Source of the DNA: Streptococcus sp. Marseille-P6264
GTDB lineage: Bacteria > Bacillota > Bacilli > Lactobacillales > Streptococcaceae
NCBI RefSeq assembly: GCF_902460355.1
Contig: NZ_CABPTO010000005.1
Span: 118,274 to 182,273, forward strand
Direction: 5' to 3'
DNA length: 64,000 nt
How positions within the stretch are numbered: the stretch's first letter is position 1; each line of letters begins with the position of its first letter. Below, one piece after another: positions 30,365 to 41,268 of the stretch. The notes below the pieces were generated by a model. That model had not been told where the DNA came from and ran no database searches. It saw only the letters and a list, made by a program, of their open reading frames with translations. The position numbers and the translations under genes were made by a program.

Positions 30365-31930
30365 ATGAAAAAATTCATTTTAACCTTATTGACAGCCCTC
30401 CTCGTCTGTCTGGGAACCTTTACCGTAGCCCAGGCAGATGATTACCTTAGAATTGGGATGGAAGCGGCCTATGCCCCTTTCAACTGGACCCAAGATGATG
30501 ATTCGAATGGCGCTGTCAAAATCGAAGGAACAAATCAGTATGCTAATGGCTACGATGTCCAAGTTGCCAAAAAGATTGCTCAGGAAATGGGCAAAGAACC
30601 TCTAGTTGTGAAAACTTCTTGGAACGGACTGATTCCAGCCTTGACCTCTGGTAAAATCGATATGATTATCGCTGGCATGAGTCCAACAGCTGAACGGAAA
30701 AAAGAAATCGCCTTTTCTAACAGCTACTACACCAGTGAGCCTGTTATGCTGGTTCGAAAAGACGGCAACTACGCCAATGCCAAGACCCTCAAGGACTTTA
30801 AAGATGCTAAAATCACCTCCCAGCAAGGTGTCTATCTTTACAATCTGATTTCTCAACTGCCAGGTGCCAAGCAAGAAACGGCAATGGGAGATTTTGCCCA
30901 AATGCGTCAAGCTCTAGAATCTGGTGTTATTGACGGATACATCTCTGAACGTCCCGAAGCTCTAACAGCTGAAGCTGCCAACTCTAAGTTCAAAATGATT
31001 CAATTCAAAGAGGGCTTTAAAGTTGGCGAAGAAGATGCCTCCATCGCCGTCGGCATGCGTAAAGACGACAGTCGAATCGAGCAAGCGAATGCAGCTATCG
31101 CTAAACTCTCAACGGATGACCAAACGCAACTGATGGATCAGATGATTAAAAATCAGCCTGTAGATACTGACACCGACGATGCAGAAGATACATTCTTCAA
31201 CAAAGTTTTTAAGATTTGGAAGGAGAATTGGCCGCAGTTCTTACGCGGAGCTGGTTTGACCTTGCTCATTTCCATTACAGGGACAATCGCTGGCCTCCTC
31301 ATCGGTTTGCTGATTGGGGTTTATCGGACAGCACCGATTTCAAAAAACAAGGCTTTAGCCTTCCTACAAAAACTATTCGGTTGGTTCCTCAATGTTTACA
31401 TTGAAATCTTCCGTGGTACTCCTATGATTGTACAATCCATGGTTATCTACTATGGAACAGCTCAGGCTTTTGGTATTTCGATTGACCGGACAGCTGCAGC
31501 CATCTTTATCGTTTCTATCAATACTGGTGCTTACATGAGTGAAATTGTCCGCGGTGGTATCTTTGCCGTTGACAAGGGACAATTTGAAGCGGCTACTGCG
31601 CTAGGAATGACCCACGGTCAAACCATGCGCAAGGTTGTCCTGCCACAGGTAGTCCGCAACATTTTGCCTGCAACGGGTAATGAATTTGTCATCAATATCA
31701 AGGATACCTCTGTCCTCAATGTTATCTCCGTGGTGGAGCTTTACTTCTCAGGAAATACCATTGCAACTCAGACCTATCAGTACTTCCAAACCTTCACCAT
31801 TATCGCAGTCATTTACTTCGTCTTGACCTTTACCATCACTCGAATCCTACGTTTCATCGAGCGGAAGTTTGACACAGATCATTACACAACAGGTGCCAAT
31901 CAAATGCAGACGGGAGAATTGAAACAATGA
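30365..31930 (+). CDS. glnP: amino-acid ABC transporter, fused binding protein and permease (glutamine type)
   Basis: 521 residues. A signal peptide (to about VAQA-DD) is followed by a solute-binding domain (about 27-250: [46 protein letters not shown]) and a permease domain (about 285-510) with the EAA-type loop [21 protein letters not shown]. Such fusions anchor the binding protein to the permease in Gram-positive bacteria. Substrate is probably glutamine or a related polar amino acid, by family. An AGGAGAGAAT ribosome site supports the ATG at 30365. It overlaps glnQ by four bases. Confidence 0.92.
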   Translation: MKKFILTLLTALLVCLGTFTVAQADDYLRIGMEAAYAPFNWTQDDDSNGAVKIEGTNQYANGYDVQVAKKIAQEMGKEPLVVKTSWNGLIPALTSGKIDMIIAGMSPTAERKKEIAFSNSYYTSEPVMLVRKDGNYANAKTLKDFKDAKITSQQGVYLYNLISQLPGAKQETAMGDFAQMRQALESGVIDGYISERPEALTAEAANSKFKMIQFKEGFKVGEEDASIAVGMRKDDSRIEQANAAIAKLSTDDQTQLMDQMIKNQPVDTDTDDAEDTFFNKVFKIWKENWPQFLRGAGLTLLISITGTIAGLLIGLLIGVYRTAPISKNKALAFLQKLFGWFLNVYIEIFRGTPMIVQSMVIYYGTAQAFGISIDRTAAAIFIVSINTGAYMSEIVRGGIFAVDKGQFEAATALGMTHGQTMRKVVLPQVVRNILPATGNEFVINIKDTSVLNVISVVELYFSGNTIATQTYQYFQTFTIIAVIYFVLTFTITRILRFIERKFDTDHYTTGANQMQTGELKQ

Positions 31931-32667
31931 CCGAAACAATTTTAGAAATTAAAAATCTCAAAAAATCCTATGGAGAGAACCAAGTCTTGAAAGACATTTC
32001 TCTGACTGTCCACAAGGGCGAAGTTATCTCCATTATCGGAAGTTCAGGTAGCGGGAAATCAACTTTTCTCCGCTCCATCAACCTCCTCGAAACACCTACT
32101 GCTGGCGAAATTCTCTACCGTGGCAAAAATGTCTTGGATGAAAATTACGACCTGACTCACTACCGCGAAAAATTAGGTATGGTGTTCCAAAGTTTCAATC
32201 TTTTTGAAAATCTCAATGTGCTAGAAAACACCATCGTAGCTCAGACAACCGTACTCAAAAGAGAGCGTGCTGAAGCAGAAAAGATTGCCAAAGAAAATCT
32301 AGAAAAGGTCGGTATGGGTGAGCTCTACTGGCAAGCCAAACCTAAACAACTTTCAGGTGGACAAAAACAGCGGGTTGCCATTGCGCGTGCGCTTTCTATG
32401 AACCCTGACGCTATCCTTTTCGATGAGCCAACTTCAGCTCTTGACCCAGAAATGGTCGGTGAAGTCCTGAAAATCATGAAGGAATTAGCTAAAGAAGGTC
32501 TGACCATGATTGTCGTGACCCACGAAATGGAATTTGCCCGCGATGTTTCCAGCCGTGTTATCTTTATGGATAAGGGCGTCATCGCAGAAGAAGGCACTCC
32601 ACAAGAATTCTTTACCAATCCTAAAGAAGAACGAACCAAGGAATTCCTACATCGCTTCTTGAAATAA
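31927..32667 (+). CDS. glnQ: amino-acid ABC transporter ATPase (glutamine type)
   Basis: 246 residues. Walker A is GSSGSGKST (38-46), the Q-loop is MVFQSFNLF, the signature is [15 protein letters not shown], Walker B is [19 protein letters not shown] and the H-loop is VVTHEMEFA. It powers the preceding fused permease, which it overlaps as ATGA. A terminator follows. Confidence 0.95.
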   Translation: MTETILEIKNLKKSYGENQVLKDISLTVHKGEVISIIGSSGSGKSTFLRSINLLETPTAGEILYRGKNVLDENYDLTHYREKLGMVFQSFNLFENLNVLENTIVAQTTVLKRERAEAEKIAKENLEKVGMGELYWQAKPKQLSGGQKQRVAIARALSMNPDAILFDEPTSALDPEMVGEVLKIMKELAKEGLTMIVVTHEMEFARDVSSRVIFMDKGVIAEEGTPQEFFTNPKEERTKEFLHRFLK

Positions 32668-32683
32668 ACAACCAATCAAACAA

Positions 32684-32719
32684 ACAAGACGGAAAAAGAT
32701 ACATCCGCCTTGTTTTTTT
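32684..32719 (+). terminator. terminator after glnQ
   Basis: An acaagacgga/tccgccttgt hairpin with one mismatch, followed by a run of T. Confidence 0.8.
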
Positions 32720-32730
32720 ATTCGCAAAAT

Positions 32731-32756
32731 AAAAAAGCGGGTTTCCCCACTTTTTG
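32731..32756 (-). terminator. terminator after the 71-residue gene
   Basis: On the minus strand AAAAAGTGGGGAAACCCGCTTTTTT lies directly downstream of the small gene's stop codon. Confidence 0.8.
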
Positions 32757-32760
32757 AAGA

Positions 32761-32976
32761 TTAGTCTTCAAACTTTTCGTGATTCTTATCGTAGAAATCA
32801 ATCAAGCCAAGAGCTGTTTCAAAAGAAATATTCTTTACTTTTGCACGTCCTTGAGCAAGAGCAATAATTGACATTTCACGCGCGTTTGTTTCTTTACTAA
32901 TACGGTAACCTGTAATTTTTTTGTCACGAACCCATCCAACGACTGACTCTACTTTTTCAAAATTTGATTTAGCCAT
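32761..32976 (-). CDS. small conserved streptococcal protein, possible HTH
   Basis: 71 residues, start MAKSNFEKVESVVGWVRDKK. The stretch ITGYRISKETNAREMSIIALAQGRAKVKNISFETALGLIDFY has the helix pattern of a small XRE-like helix-turn-helix (an RISKET helix, then a recognition-like helix), but no motif is decisive. It is a monocistron with its own terminator and a GAGGAGTAAGAA ribosome site. I do not know its function. DNA binding is only a structural guess. Confidence 0.75.
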   Translation of the reverse strand: MAKSNFEKVESVVGWVRDKKITGYRISKETNAREMSIIALAQGRAKVKNISFETALGLIDFYDKNHEKFED

Positions 32977-33086
32977 TTCTTACTCCTCTCTAACTTATTT
33001 CGAATACTAATATAATGGTTTTTATACAGTTTGTCAACTTAGAAAAACCAAAACAAACAAATTAAATAATTCTGAATATTCTATAT

Positions 33087-33986
33087 TTATTTAGCTTTGA
33101 GGGCTGAAAGGATCTGGGTGCGAATACTCTCCACTCCATCAGGATTTGCTGGAAGGAAGATCGTGTTATTTCCTTGCTTATCTGCAAAATTATTCAAGGT
33201 ATCTAGATATTGGTTGGTCAAGAGAATGGACATGATTTGCTCTTCTGTCAGTTCAACATTGGCCCCTTTAAGTTCTTTGATGGAGTCAGCTAAACCATCT
33301 ACAATCGCCTTCCGCTGCTCTGCAATACCGACCCCGTGAAGGCGGTCTTTCTCAGCCTCGGCCTCTGCTGCAGTTACAATTTTAATCTTATCTGCTTCTG
33401 CCAATTCCTGAGCTGCCACCCGTTTGCGTTGAGCCGCGTTGATTTCGTTCATAGACTGTTTAACTTCTGCATCTGGCTCAACCTTAGTAATCAAGGTCTT
33501 GACAATGATGTAGCCATAAGTCGACATTTCTTCTGCCACCTGTTTTTGAACTTCCAGGGCAATCTCATCTTTCTTTTCAAAGAGCTCGTCCAAGGTCAGT
33601 TTAGGAACAGAAGAACGCAGGGCATCTTCGATATAGGACTTGATCTGCGCTTCTGGTCGCATGAGTTTATAGTAGGCATCTGTGACATTGTGTTCATTTA
33701 CGCGATACTGGGTCGCAACATTCATGGTCACAAAGACATTATCCTGAGTCTTGGTCTCGACAATAATCTCGCTCTGCAGCAAACGCAACTGGACACGAGC
33801 AGCAATTTTGTCAATTCCCAAAGGCAAACGAACATTCATCCCACTTGTACTAGTCTTGTGGTAGCGGCCGAAACGCTCAATGATGGCAACAGACTGCTGG
33901 CGCACGACATAGAGCGAGCTAAATGCTGCTAAAACACAAAGAATGATAAAAAAGAGAAAGAAGAAAAAGAAGAAATTAAAAAACAT
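33087..33986 (-). CDS. SPFH/Band 7 membrane protein
   Basis: 299 residues. One very hydrophobic N-terminal helix with a Phe run (FFNFFFFFFLFFIILCVLAA) is followed by the band-7 domain (about 28-200: VAIIERFGRYHKTSTSGMNVRLP) and a coiled-coil segment rich in Ala and Glu (AAQRKRVAAQELAEADKIKIVTAAEAEAEKDR). The family (stomatin/HflK-like) scaffolds membrane microdomains and often regulates proteases. AAGGAGATGATCTT before ATG 33986 fixes the start, and the longer frame upstream lacks a site. It is monocistronic. Confidence 0.88.
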   Translation of the reverse strand: MFFNFFFFFFLFFIILCVLAAFSSLYVVRQQSVAIIERFGRYHKTSTSGMNVRLPLGIDKIAARVQLRLLQSEIIVETKTQDNVFVTMNVATQYRVNEHNVTDAYYKLMRPEAQIKSYIEDALRSSVPKLTLDELFEKKDEIALEVQKQVAEEMSTYGYIIVKTLITKVEPDAEVKQSMNEINAAQRKRVAAQELAEADKIKIVTAAEAEAEKDRLHGVGIAEQRKAIVDGLADSIKELKGANVELTEEQIMSILLTNQYLDTLNNFADKQGNNTIFLPANPDGVESIRTQILSALKAK

Positions 33987-34079
33987 AAGATCATCTCCTT
34001 GATTTAATATATTATATTCTAGCACAGTCCTCAATCGCTTGCAATCAAAAAGCGGACTTTTGCTAAAATATTTTTAGGA

Positions 34080-35330
34080 TCAGACTAACATGTTGTAAAG
34101 CGTTTCATTTCCGTTTAGATTGATGAAGGAAGGATCAAAATGCTCGATTCGATTGATCAGACCTGCATAGTCATGCTTATTGGCCAAGGCAATCCCAATC
34201 AGGACCGGTCCGGTTCCTTTGCTGGCCCGCTTGATGTATTCAAATCGAGTAATGTCATCATTTGGCCCTAAGATATCATTTACAAATTCACGTAAGGCAC
34301 CTGGCCGCTGCGGGAAATTTACTACAAAATAATGCTTGATGCCATCATAGATAAGGGCACGCTCTTCCATTTCAGGCATACGGTTAATGTCATTATTTCC
34401 TCCCGAAATGATACAGCAGACAGTTTTTCCTTTGATATATTCTCGCAACACTTCCAAGGCTGCCACGCTAGCTGCACCAGCAGGCTCTGCGATGATTCCT
34501 TGTTTAGAATAAAGATCAATCAAGGTTTCTGAAATCAATCCTTCATCAACCCCGATAAGTGTTTCTACATTCTTCTTCGTTGCTTCATAAGTAGAAGCCC
34601 CTACCTTTTGGACTGCGATACCGTCCGCAAATTTGTCAATTTCATTGAGTTTTACAGGACCGCCTGCTTCAAAAGCCGCTCTCATACTGCGGGCCCCATT
34701 CGCCTCTACCCCGATCACTTCAATTTGTGGCTGACTTTCCTTGATGTAAGTGGATACTCCTGCGATGAGACCGCCGCCTCCTACTGGTACCAAGACCAAG
34801 TCTAAATCGATGGACTCCCGAGCTGCACTATCTAGGATTTCATAAGCAACCGTTCCCTGACCAGCTTGGACATATACATCATCAAAGGGATCAATAAAGG
34901 TCCGATTCTCCACTCGTGTGAATTCCATAGCTGCCCGAGCAGAAGCGTCGAAAGTATCTCCTACCAACTTGATGGTCACAAAGTCACCGCCAAAGAAGCG
35001 AACCTGCCCAATTTTTTGCTGGGGAGTCGTGATGGGCATAAAAATGGTCGCTGGAATTTTCATCTCATTACAAGTGTAAGCGACCCCTTGAGCATGATTG
35101 CCCGCAGAAGCACAGACAACCCCACGTTCACGTTCTTCCTCGCTCAACTGAGAAATGGCATAATAGGCACCACGGATTTTGAAAGAACGGACACTTTGGG
35201 CATTTTCTTTTTTAAGATAGACCTTTGCCCCATACTTCTCTGACAAGTAATGATCATAATCAAGCGGTGTATTGACGACAACATCTTTTAATACCTTATG
35301 AGCACGGACGATATCTTTTGCTGTTAACAT
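34080..35330 (-). CDS. ilvA: threonine ammonia-lyase (biosynthetic)
   Basis: 416 residues. The PLP lysine is Lys51 in VRSFKIRGAYY, and the phosphate-binding glycine loop is VPVGGGGLIAG. The C-terminal ACT-like regulatory domain (about 330-416: HYFVVNFPQRPGALREFVNDIL) indicates isoleucine feedback. It makes 2-oxobutyrate for isoleucine synthesis. I place the start at MLTAKDIV behind GGAAAGGA, because the longer upstream reading runs through the hairpin after ilvC. It is the last gene of the ilvB-ilvN-ilvC-ilvA order. Confidence 0.93.
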   Translation of the reverse strand: MLTAKDIVRAHKVLKDVVVNTPLDYDHYLSEKYGAKVYLKKENAQSVRSFKIRGAYYAISQLSEEERERGVVCASAGNHAQGVAYTCNEMKIPATIFMPITTPQQKIGQVRFFGGDFVTIKLVGDTFDASARAAMEFTRVENRTFIDPFDDVYVQAGQGTVAYEILDSAARESIDLDLVLVPVGGGGLIAGVSTYIKESQPQIEVIGVEANGARSMRAAFEAGGPVKLNEIDKFADGIAVQKVGASTYEATKKNVETLIGVDEGLISETLIDLYSKQGIIAEPAGAASVAALEVLREYIKGKTVCCIISGGNNDINRMPEMEERALIYDGIKHYFVVNFPQRPGALREFVNDILGPNDDITRFEYIKRASKGTGPVLIGIALANKHDYAGLINRIEHFDPSFINLNGNETLYNMLV

Positions 35331-35357
35331 TCCTTTTCCTTTCCAAATGAGGTAAAC

Positions 35358-35386
35358 AAACTCAGCTGGGATACCAGCTGAGTTTT
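35358..35386 (-). terminator. hairpin between ilvC and ilvA
   Basis: A 12-bp perfect stem, AAACTCAGCTGG/CCAGCTGAGTTT with a four-base loop, followed by only GTTTACC on the minus strand. The short T tract suggests a partial terminator or a stabilising 3' hairpin that lowers ilvA relative to ilvBNC. Confidence 0.7.
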
Positions 35387-35396
35387 CCACACAATC

Positions 35397-36452
<1,056 letters not shown>

Positions 36453-36483
36453 TTAGGCGGTTTTAACAAATTAAAGATTTCGT

Positions 36484-36960
36484 TTAATCACGGGTAAAGC
36501 CAGTTGCCCCAGTCCGTGCGATATTGCGAATGCCGTAAGGACGGATGACTCGTAAGAGGGCCTCGCTCTTTTCTGCATCGCCCGTCATCTGGATAGTGAT
36601 CGAGCTTGGCGCCACATCGACTACCGTTGCCCGGAAAGGCTGGATAATGGCCAAGATTTCTGCACGCTTAGCAACCGGTGCTGATACCTTGATCAAAATA
36701 ACTTCTCGCTCTAGGTGAGGATGATCTGTAATATCTCGCACCCGAATCACATCAATCTGGCGATTAAGCTGCTTGATAATCTGCTCCACTTCATTGAGGG
36801 AATTTACATCAATGATAATGGTGATCCGAGAAACATTTTCATCCTCGGTCGCACCTACAGAGATACTTTCGATATTGACCTGACGTCTGGAAAGCACACC
36901 AGTGAAGCGGTTCAGAACACCCGAACGATTTTGGAGTTTAGCTGTCAACATTCTACGCAT
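36484..36960 (-). CDS. ilvN: acetolactate synthase small subunit
   Basis: 158 residues. The N-terminal ACT domain (LTAKLQNRSGVLNRFTGVLSRRQVNIESISVG) is followed by a C-terminal small-subunit domain ending RPYGIRNIARTGATGFTRD. It confers valine feedback on IlvB. GGGGGTGAAGTTCC precedes the ATG, which overlaps the ilvB stop by 8 bp. Confidence 0.95.
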   Translation of the reverse strand: MRRMLTAKLQNRSGVLNRFTGVLSRRQVNIESISVGATEDENVSRITIIIDVNSLNEVEQIIKQLNRQIDVIRVRDITDHPHLEREVILIKVSAPVAKRAEILAIIQPFRATVVDVAPSSITIQMTGDAEKSEALLRVIRPYGIRNIARTGATGFTRD

Positions 36961-38653
36961 GGAACTTCACCCCCAACATCTCATGATTGCTCTTGCCAGC
37001 TGGCACCATTGGAAGCACATGCTCCTTGCGAGAAATATCTACCTCGATAAACATCGGTATATCTTCCTTTAGGACTTCCAAATCTTGAGCAATGGTCTCG
37101 GGATTATCAAATTTATAGGATTTGACACCATAAGCCTGAGCCATGAGCTGAAAATCTGGCAAACTGTCAAAGACTGACTCGGAGGTCCGACCATCATAGA
37201 AGGCTTCCTGCCACTGACGAACCATCCCCAACGAATGATTATTGAGCATGATAACCTTAATCGGAATCTTGTAGATATTTAGGATAGCCATCTCTTGATT
37301 GGTCATCTGGTAGCCGCCATCTCCAACGAAGAGAACTACTTCCTTATCTGGATTGGCAATCTTGGCTCCAATCGCTGCTGGAACACCAAAGCCCATGGTT
37401 CCCAGACCACCAGACGTAACTAGCTGACGCTCGTTGCGATAAGGATAATACTGGGCTGTCCACATTTGGTGCTGGCCAACGTCCGTTACCACAATAGCGT
37501 CTCCCTTGGTCAACTCACCCACGCGCTCAATAACAGCCTGAGGTTGGACAACTCGTTCCTTCTTATCATAGGAGCGCACCCGCTCCTTGTTTCGTGTCAC
37601 CTTTTCTATCCACTTGCTGGTATTGTTGTGCACCTGCTCTTCTTCAAGCAACATTTGCAAAGCTTTCTTGGCATCTCCTACAATAGGAATATCCACGCTG
37701 ATGATTTTACCAATCTCTGCTGGATCGATATCAATGTGGGCTACCTTAGCACTTTTAGCAAAGGTCTTAGGATTACCAGTCAGACGGTCATCAAAACGAC
37801 ATCCAATGCTAATCATGAAGTCTGCTTCCGTCATAGCAATATTAGCCGCGAAAGAACCATGCATGCCACCCATACCTAAGAACAAAGGATGATCTGTCGC
37901 AATCGTTCCCTGACCCAACAATGAGGTCACTACTGGAATCTGATACCGCTCTGCAAAAGCAACCATCTCCGCTGCTGCTCCTGCATAGCTAATACCGCCA
38001 CCAGAAAGAAGAACGGGTTTTTTAGCCTTAGAAAGCTGTTTAAGAATCTTCTTAATTTGTAATTCATTAGGCTCAATTGTTGGTTGATAGCTTGGCAGAT
38101 GCAACTGAGTGTCATAGATAAAGGCCGTATCTAGAGCTGAGACATCCTTTGGCAAATCAATAACGACTGGCCCTGGACGACCTGTGGTCGCAATATGAAT
38201 GGCCTCCGTAATGATTCTTGGTATATCTGCCGTCTCCCGTACCTGATAATTGTACTTAGTGATGGGAGTAGTAATACCAACAATGTCGGCTTCTTGAAAG
38301 GCATCCTTACCAATGCCTGGCGTCGCTACCTGCCCAGTAAAAACCAAAAGGGGAACACTGTCACTCATCGCATCGGCGATCCCAGTAATGGCATTGGTTG
38401 CCCCCGGACCACTAGTTACAACGGCCACACCAATTTTCCCAGTAGACTTAGCGTAGCCTTCTGCTTCATGAACACACCCCTGCTCATGGCGACCAAGAAT
38501 ATGGCGGATACCTTTAAAGCTATAAATAGCATCATAGAGGGGCAAGACTGCACCACCAGGATAGCCAAAAATAGTATCAACACCAAGATTCTTCAAGGTT
38601 TCCAAGACCAGCTGCGAGCCGGACTTAGGAGTTTCTAATTGGATTCTTTCCAT
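36953..38653 (-). CDS. ilvB: acetolactate synthase large subunit
   Basis: 566 residues. The TPP-dependent enzyme has three domains. IFGYPGGAVLPLYDAIY and the catalytic-Glu segment HEQGCVHEAEGYAKS are near the N-terminus, and VTSGPGATNAITGIADA follows. The TPP/Mg motif is GDGGYQMTNQEMAILNIY. It condenses pyruvate with pyruvate or 2-oxobutyrate. First gene of ilvBNC-ilvA, with promoter and CodY-like box just upstream. Confidence 0.96.
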   Translation of the reverse strand: MERIQLETPKSGSQLVLETLKNLGVDTIFGYPGGAVLPLYDAIYSFKGIRHILGRHEQGCVHEAEGYAKSTGKIGVAVVTSGPGATNAITGIADAMSDSVPLLVFTGQVATPGIGKDAFQEADIVGITTPITKYNYQVRETADIPRIITEAIHIATTGRPGPVVIDLPKDVSALDTAFIYDTQLHLPSYQPTIEPNELQIKKILKQLSKAKKPVLLSGGGISYAGAAAEMVAFAERYQIPVVTSLLGQGTIATDHPLFLGMGGMHGSFAANIAMTEADFMISIGCRFDDRLTGNPKTFAKSAKVAHIDIDPAEIGKIISVDIPIVGDAKKALQMLLEEEQVHNNTSKWIEKVTRNKERVRSYDKKERVVQPQAVIERVGELTKGDAIVVTDVGQHQMWTAQYYPYRNERQLVTSGGLGTMGFGVPAAIGAKIANPDKEVVLFVGDGGYQMTNQEMAILNIYKIPIKVIMLNNHSLGMVRQWQEAFYDGRTSESVFDSLPDFQLMAQAYGVKSYKFDNPETIAQDLEVLKEDIPMFIEVDISRKEHVLPMVPAGKSNHEMLGVKFHA

Positions 38654-38675
38654 ATTTCCCCTTTCATTTATTTAC

Positions 38676-38690
38676 AATTTTCTAAAAATT
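38676..38690. promoter_or_regulatory. CodY-like operator upstream of ilvB
   Basis: AATTTTCTAAAAATT matches the CodY consensus AATTTTCWGAAAATT at 14 of 15 positions. It lies between the -10 box and the ilvB start, where binding would block transcription. CodY repression of ilv genes in amino-acid-rich conditions is established in streptococci and lactococci. Its use here is inferred from the match and position. Confidence 0.75.
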
Positions 38691-38706
38691 CAAAAAGCTT
38701 TCTACT

Positions 38707-38734
38707 ATGATAACATTTTTGAAAAAAATTGCAA
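38707..38734 (-). promoter_or_regulatory. ilvB promoter
   Basis: On the minus strand TTGCAA (complement of 38729-38734), a 16-bp spacer and TATCAT (complement of 38707-38712). The leader is only about 50 nt, so no leader-peptide attenuator or T-box is present. Confidence 0.65.
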
Positions 38735-38774
38735 GTATCGCGGATGTTTTTTTTCATTCTGATTGAAAAAGATA

Positions 38775-38806
38775 AGAAAATCCCGCTAAATCCGAATGTA
38801 GCGAGA
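38775..38806 (-). terminator. terminator after the response regulator gene
   Basis: On the minus strand a CTCGCTACATTCGGATTTAG hairpin closing with CGGGA is followed by TTTTCTT, nine bases past the stop codon. Confidence 0.65.
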
Positions 38807-38814
38807 TAATTATT

Positions 38815-39414
38815 TTATATCCATCCTTGTTCTTGAGCAATCCGGACAGCTTCTGTGCGATTGTCTGCTGCTAGCTTGGTCAGGATGGTCGACATATAGT
38901 TACGAATAGTGCCATTTGATAAATAGAGTTTTTCAGCAATTTCTTTATTAGAAAGCCCAGTTGCTGCTGCCTCTAAGACTAGAAGCTCCTGATGGGAGAG
39001 GGGATTTTTATGAGTCATCAGCACTTCCATGAGTTCAGGTGAGTATTCTTTTTGCCCAGCTAAGACAGTGTGGATAGTCTTCATCAGGTCTGCAATGCTC
39101 CGCTCCTTGAGTACATAGGCATCAACATCCGCCTTGACAGCCCGCTCAAAATAGCCTGGCCGCTTAAAAGTTGTCACAATGATGACCTTGACAACTGGCT
39201 GGTGTTCCTTGATCCATTCTAGGACGTCCAGTCCCGTCTGATAGGGCATTTCCACATCCAAGATGGCCACATCGACTGGATTGGTCTTGAGCAGCTCAAT
39301 AGCTTCACGACCATCTGCCGCTTGATAAACTACTTCAACATCCGGTTGCAACTGCAAGAGCTGGCTAAGGGCATCCCGCAGCATACTCTGGTCTTCTGCT
39401 AATAATAACTTCAT
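38815..39414 (-). CDS. NarL/LuxR-type response regulator
   Basis: 199 residues. The receiver domain carries the phosphoacceptor Asp53 ([13 protein letters not shown]) and acidic pocket (LAEDQS). The C-terminal LuxR helix-turn-helix reads [37 protein letters not shown]. It is the partner of the upstream histidine kinase, overlapping it by four bases, and closes the operon. Such DesKR-like pairs next to an ABC exporter usually control that exporter. Here the signal is unknown. Confidence 0.92.
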   Translation of the reverse strand: MKLLLAEDQSMLRDALSQLLQLQPDVEVVYQAADGREAIELLKTNPVDVAILDVEMPYQTGLDVLEWIKEHQPVVKVIIVTTFKRPGYFERAVKADVDAYVLKERSIADLMKTIHTVLAGQKEYSPELMEVLMTHKNPLSHQELLVLEAAATGLSNKEIAEKLYLSNGTIRNYMSTILTKLAADNRTEAVRIAQEQGWI

Positions 39415-40517
39415 CGCTCGTCTCCTCTAATCCTATATGGCAAGTGCACGCGAATAATGGTTGGCTTGTGATTGCTGATGACCTCCACGCTACCGTCAAG
39501 TCCCTCCAAGCGCTCACGTACCGAATGCAAGTCTTGGTCCGTCACTTGCTTAAAGCCTCGGCCGTCATCTTCAACTTCCAAGATCAAATCTTGATCCTGA
39601 CTATACAAATTAATTCTGGACTTCTTGGCCTCCGCATGCTTGATAATATTAGTTGCTAATTCCAATAAAATCATACTAATGGTAAACTGCATTTCTGTAG
39701 GAATGCTAGCAACATTGAGCTGATTATGAAGCTCCAAGTCAATATCGCTCATTTCCAGCATGGTTCGGATTGTTGCTAATTCTTCATCCAGCGTCCGCGT
39801 CTTGAGATTCTCTACAATCCGTCGAACATCTGCCATGGCCTGCTTACTGATTCGTCGTACTTCCTCCATCTCTTTCTCCGCCTGCCCGTAGGCCTCCATT
39901 TGCAGGAATTGCTGGGCCAGCTCTGTCTTGACGCTGAGCATGGCAAAGGTATGGCCCAAACTATCATGTAAATCCCGTCCGATTCGATTGCGCTCATTTT
40001 CCGCCAAGAAAAGATTGAGCTGGGCATTTTGCTTACTTTTTTCTTCCTTGAGCTGTTCAGCAACTTGGATGCGATGCAGACCCAAGGTCAAGAAATCCGA
40101 AAAGAGGAAAGTCGTCGAGAAAAAGACCAGATAGCCTGTGCTAAATTGCTGCTGCATATACAGCCCGACCAGAAGAGCCGGTTGGACAGCCAAGAAACTC
40201 CAAAAGCGCCAAGATTTAAGGGAAATCTCATTGTAATGATAAACAAGAAGGTTGGACAAATAAAAAATATACCACACAAAGCCCACATTCAGCCAAATGG
40301 GAGTGTAAAAAATGTAAGCAAGCATGCCCCACCAGGACAGAGCCTGGTAGAAAGGCTTTTTCTCCGTGAGGATGGTGTAATAGGCCCCGATAAACAATGC
40401 TGTCCAAAGCAAAGTCAAAAGCGGGTATTCACCACTGATGACACCCGCTATCGGAAAGATGATAAAGACCAGAGAAATATGAAACATATGATGTATGTTT
40501 TTGAACTTTTCCCACAT
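39411..40517 (-). CDS. sensor histidine kinase, HisKA_3 (DesK-like)
   Basis: About 368 residues. Five or so membrane helices fill residues 10-145 with no large extracellular loop. A coiled-coil segment ([21 protein letters not shown]) leads to the phosphoacceptor box [16 protein letters not shown] (His184). The ATPase domain includes [14 protein letters not shown] and EVEDDGRGF. The intramembrane-sensing shape suggests detection of membrane or envelope stress. I placed the start at the ATG after the permease stop, since the longer frame begins at a TTG without a ribosome site. Confidence 0.9.
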   Translation of the reverse strand: MWEKFKNIHHMFHISLVFIIFPIAGVISGEYPLLTLLWTALFIGAYYTILTEKKPFYQALSWWGMLAYIFYTPIWLNVGFVWYIFYLSNLLVYHYNEISLKSWRFWSFLAVQPALLVGLYMQQQFSTGYLVFFSTTFLFSDFLTLGLHRIQVAEQLKEEKSKQNAQLNLFLAENERNRIGRDLHDSLGHTFAMLSVKTELAQQFLQMEAYGQAEKEMEEVRRISKQAMADVRRIVENLKTRTLDEELATIRTMLEMSDIDLELHNQLNVASIPTEMQFTISMILLELATNIIKHAEAKKSRINLYSQDQDLILEVEDDGRGFKQVTDQDLHSVRERLEGLDGSVEVISNHKPTIIRVHLPYRIRGDER

Positions 40518-40521
40518 AGAA

Positions 40522-41256
40522 TTATTTAACCTCAATCCGTTTTTTGAGCTGAAGGACTAAAATGCTAAAGAAAATGGTGTAGGCTAGAACGATTAGCATG
40601 GCAGAGACATTCCAGTTATGGTGTTCCAAATAGCCAGAAACCACCTGCATGAGCTGATAGCTTGGCGTTAACTTGCCGATAGATTGCAACCAGTCTGGGA
40701 ACATGGTCAGAGGAAACCAAAGCCCACCCAAGACTGCTAAAGCCATATAAACGATATTGCCTACGACCGACATGAGCTGGGCACTGGGCAGGAGACTAAC
40801 CAAGACGCCCATGGCGATAAAGACCATACTGCCAACCAAAAGAATTAGGGCAATCACTAGCCAGTCCATCATGGGCATATTGACTCCACGAACGAAATGT
40901 CCAACAGAGAAGACCACGATGATGGAAAGCAGAAAGGTCAGTAAAGTACTGAAAAGCTTTGATATATAATATTCTACCATAGAAACGGGCGAATGCTGAA
41001 TCAATTTTTGCCAGTTATTGGTCTTGTCCGACTGCAAGGTGCTAGGAATGCTAAAAAAGGCACTAGACATGATACTAAAAAGTGTCATAGAAAAGAGATA
41101 GGTTCGGAGCACAAGCGCCGGTATATCAGAACCTGACATTATTCCTGAAAAGATCAGATAGAAAACGCTGGGTAGCCCGATAGAGAGCAGGTAGTAGGCC
41201 GCCTGCCGCTTCATCAAAATTAGCTCCATTTTCATTAAACTTGCCATATTTTTCAT
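40522..41256 (-). CDS. ABC-2 type transporter permease
   Basis: 244 residues with about six membrane helices (ABC2_membrane type). An amphipathic start, MASLMKMELILMKRQAAYYLL, is followed by alternating hydrophobic spans, ending in VLQLKKRIEVK. It pairs with the ATPase encoded 12 bp upstream. The exported substrate is unknown. Next to a DesKR-like pair, an antimicrobial, a lipid or a bacteriocin-like peptide are all possible. Confidence 0.88.
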   Translation of the reverse strand: MKNMASLMKMELILMKRQAAYYLLSIGLPSVFYLIFSGIMSGSDIPALVLRTYLFSMTLFSIMSSAFFSIPSTLQSDKTNNWQKLIQHSPVSMVEYYISKLFSTLLTFLLSIIVVFSVGHFVRGVNMPMMDWLVIALILLVGSMVFIAMGVLVSLLPSAQLMSVVGNIVYMALAVLGGLWFPLTMFPDWLQSIGKLTPSYQLMQVVSGYLEHHNWNVSAMLIVLAYTIFFSILVLQLKKRIEVK

Positions 41257-41268
41257 GATGCTGCTCCT

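Noticed and set aside
34080..35390. Longer ilvA reading from 35390
   Set aside because: Its first 20 codons are the hairpin after ilvC. The usual IlvA start is at 35330.
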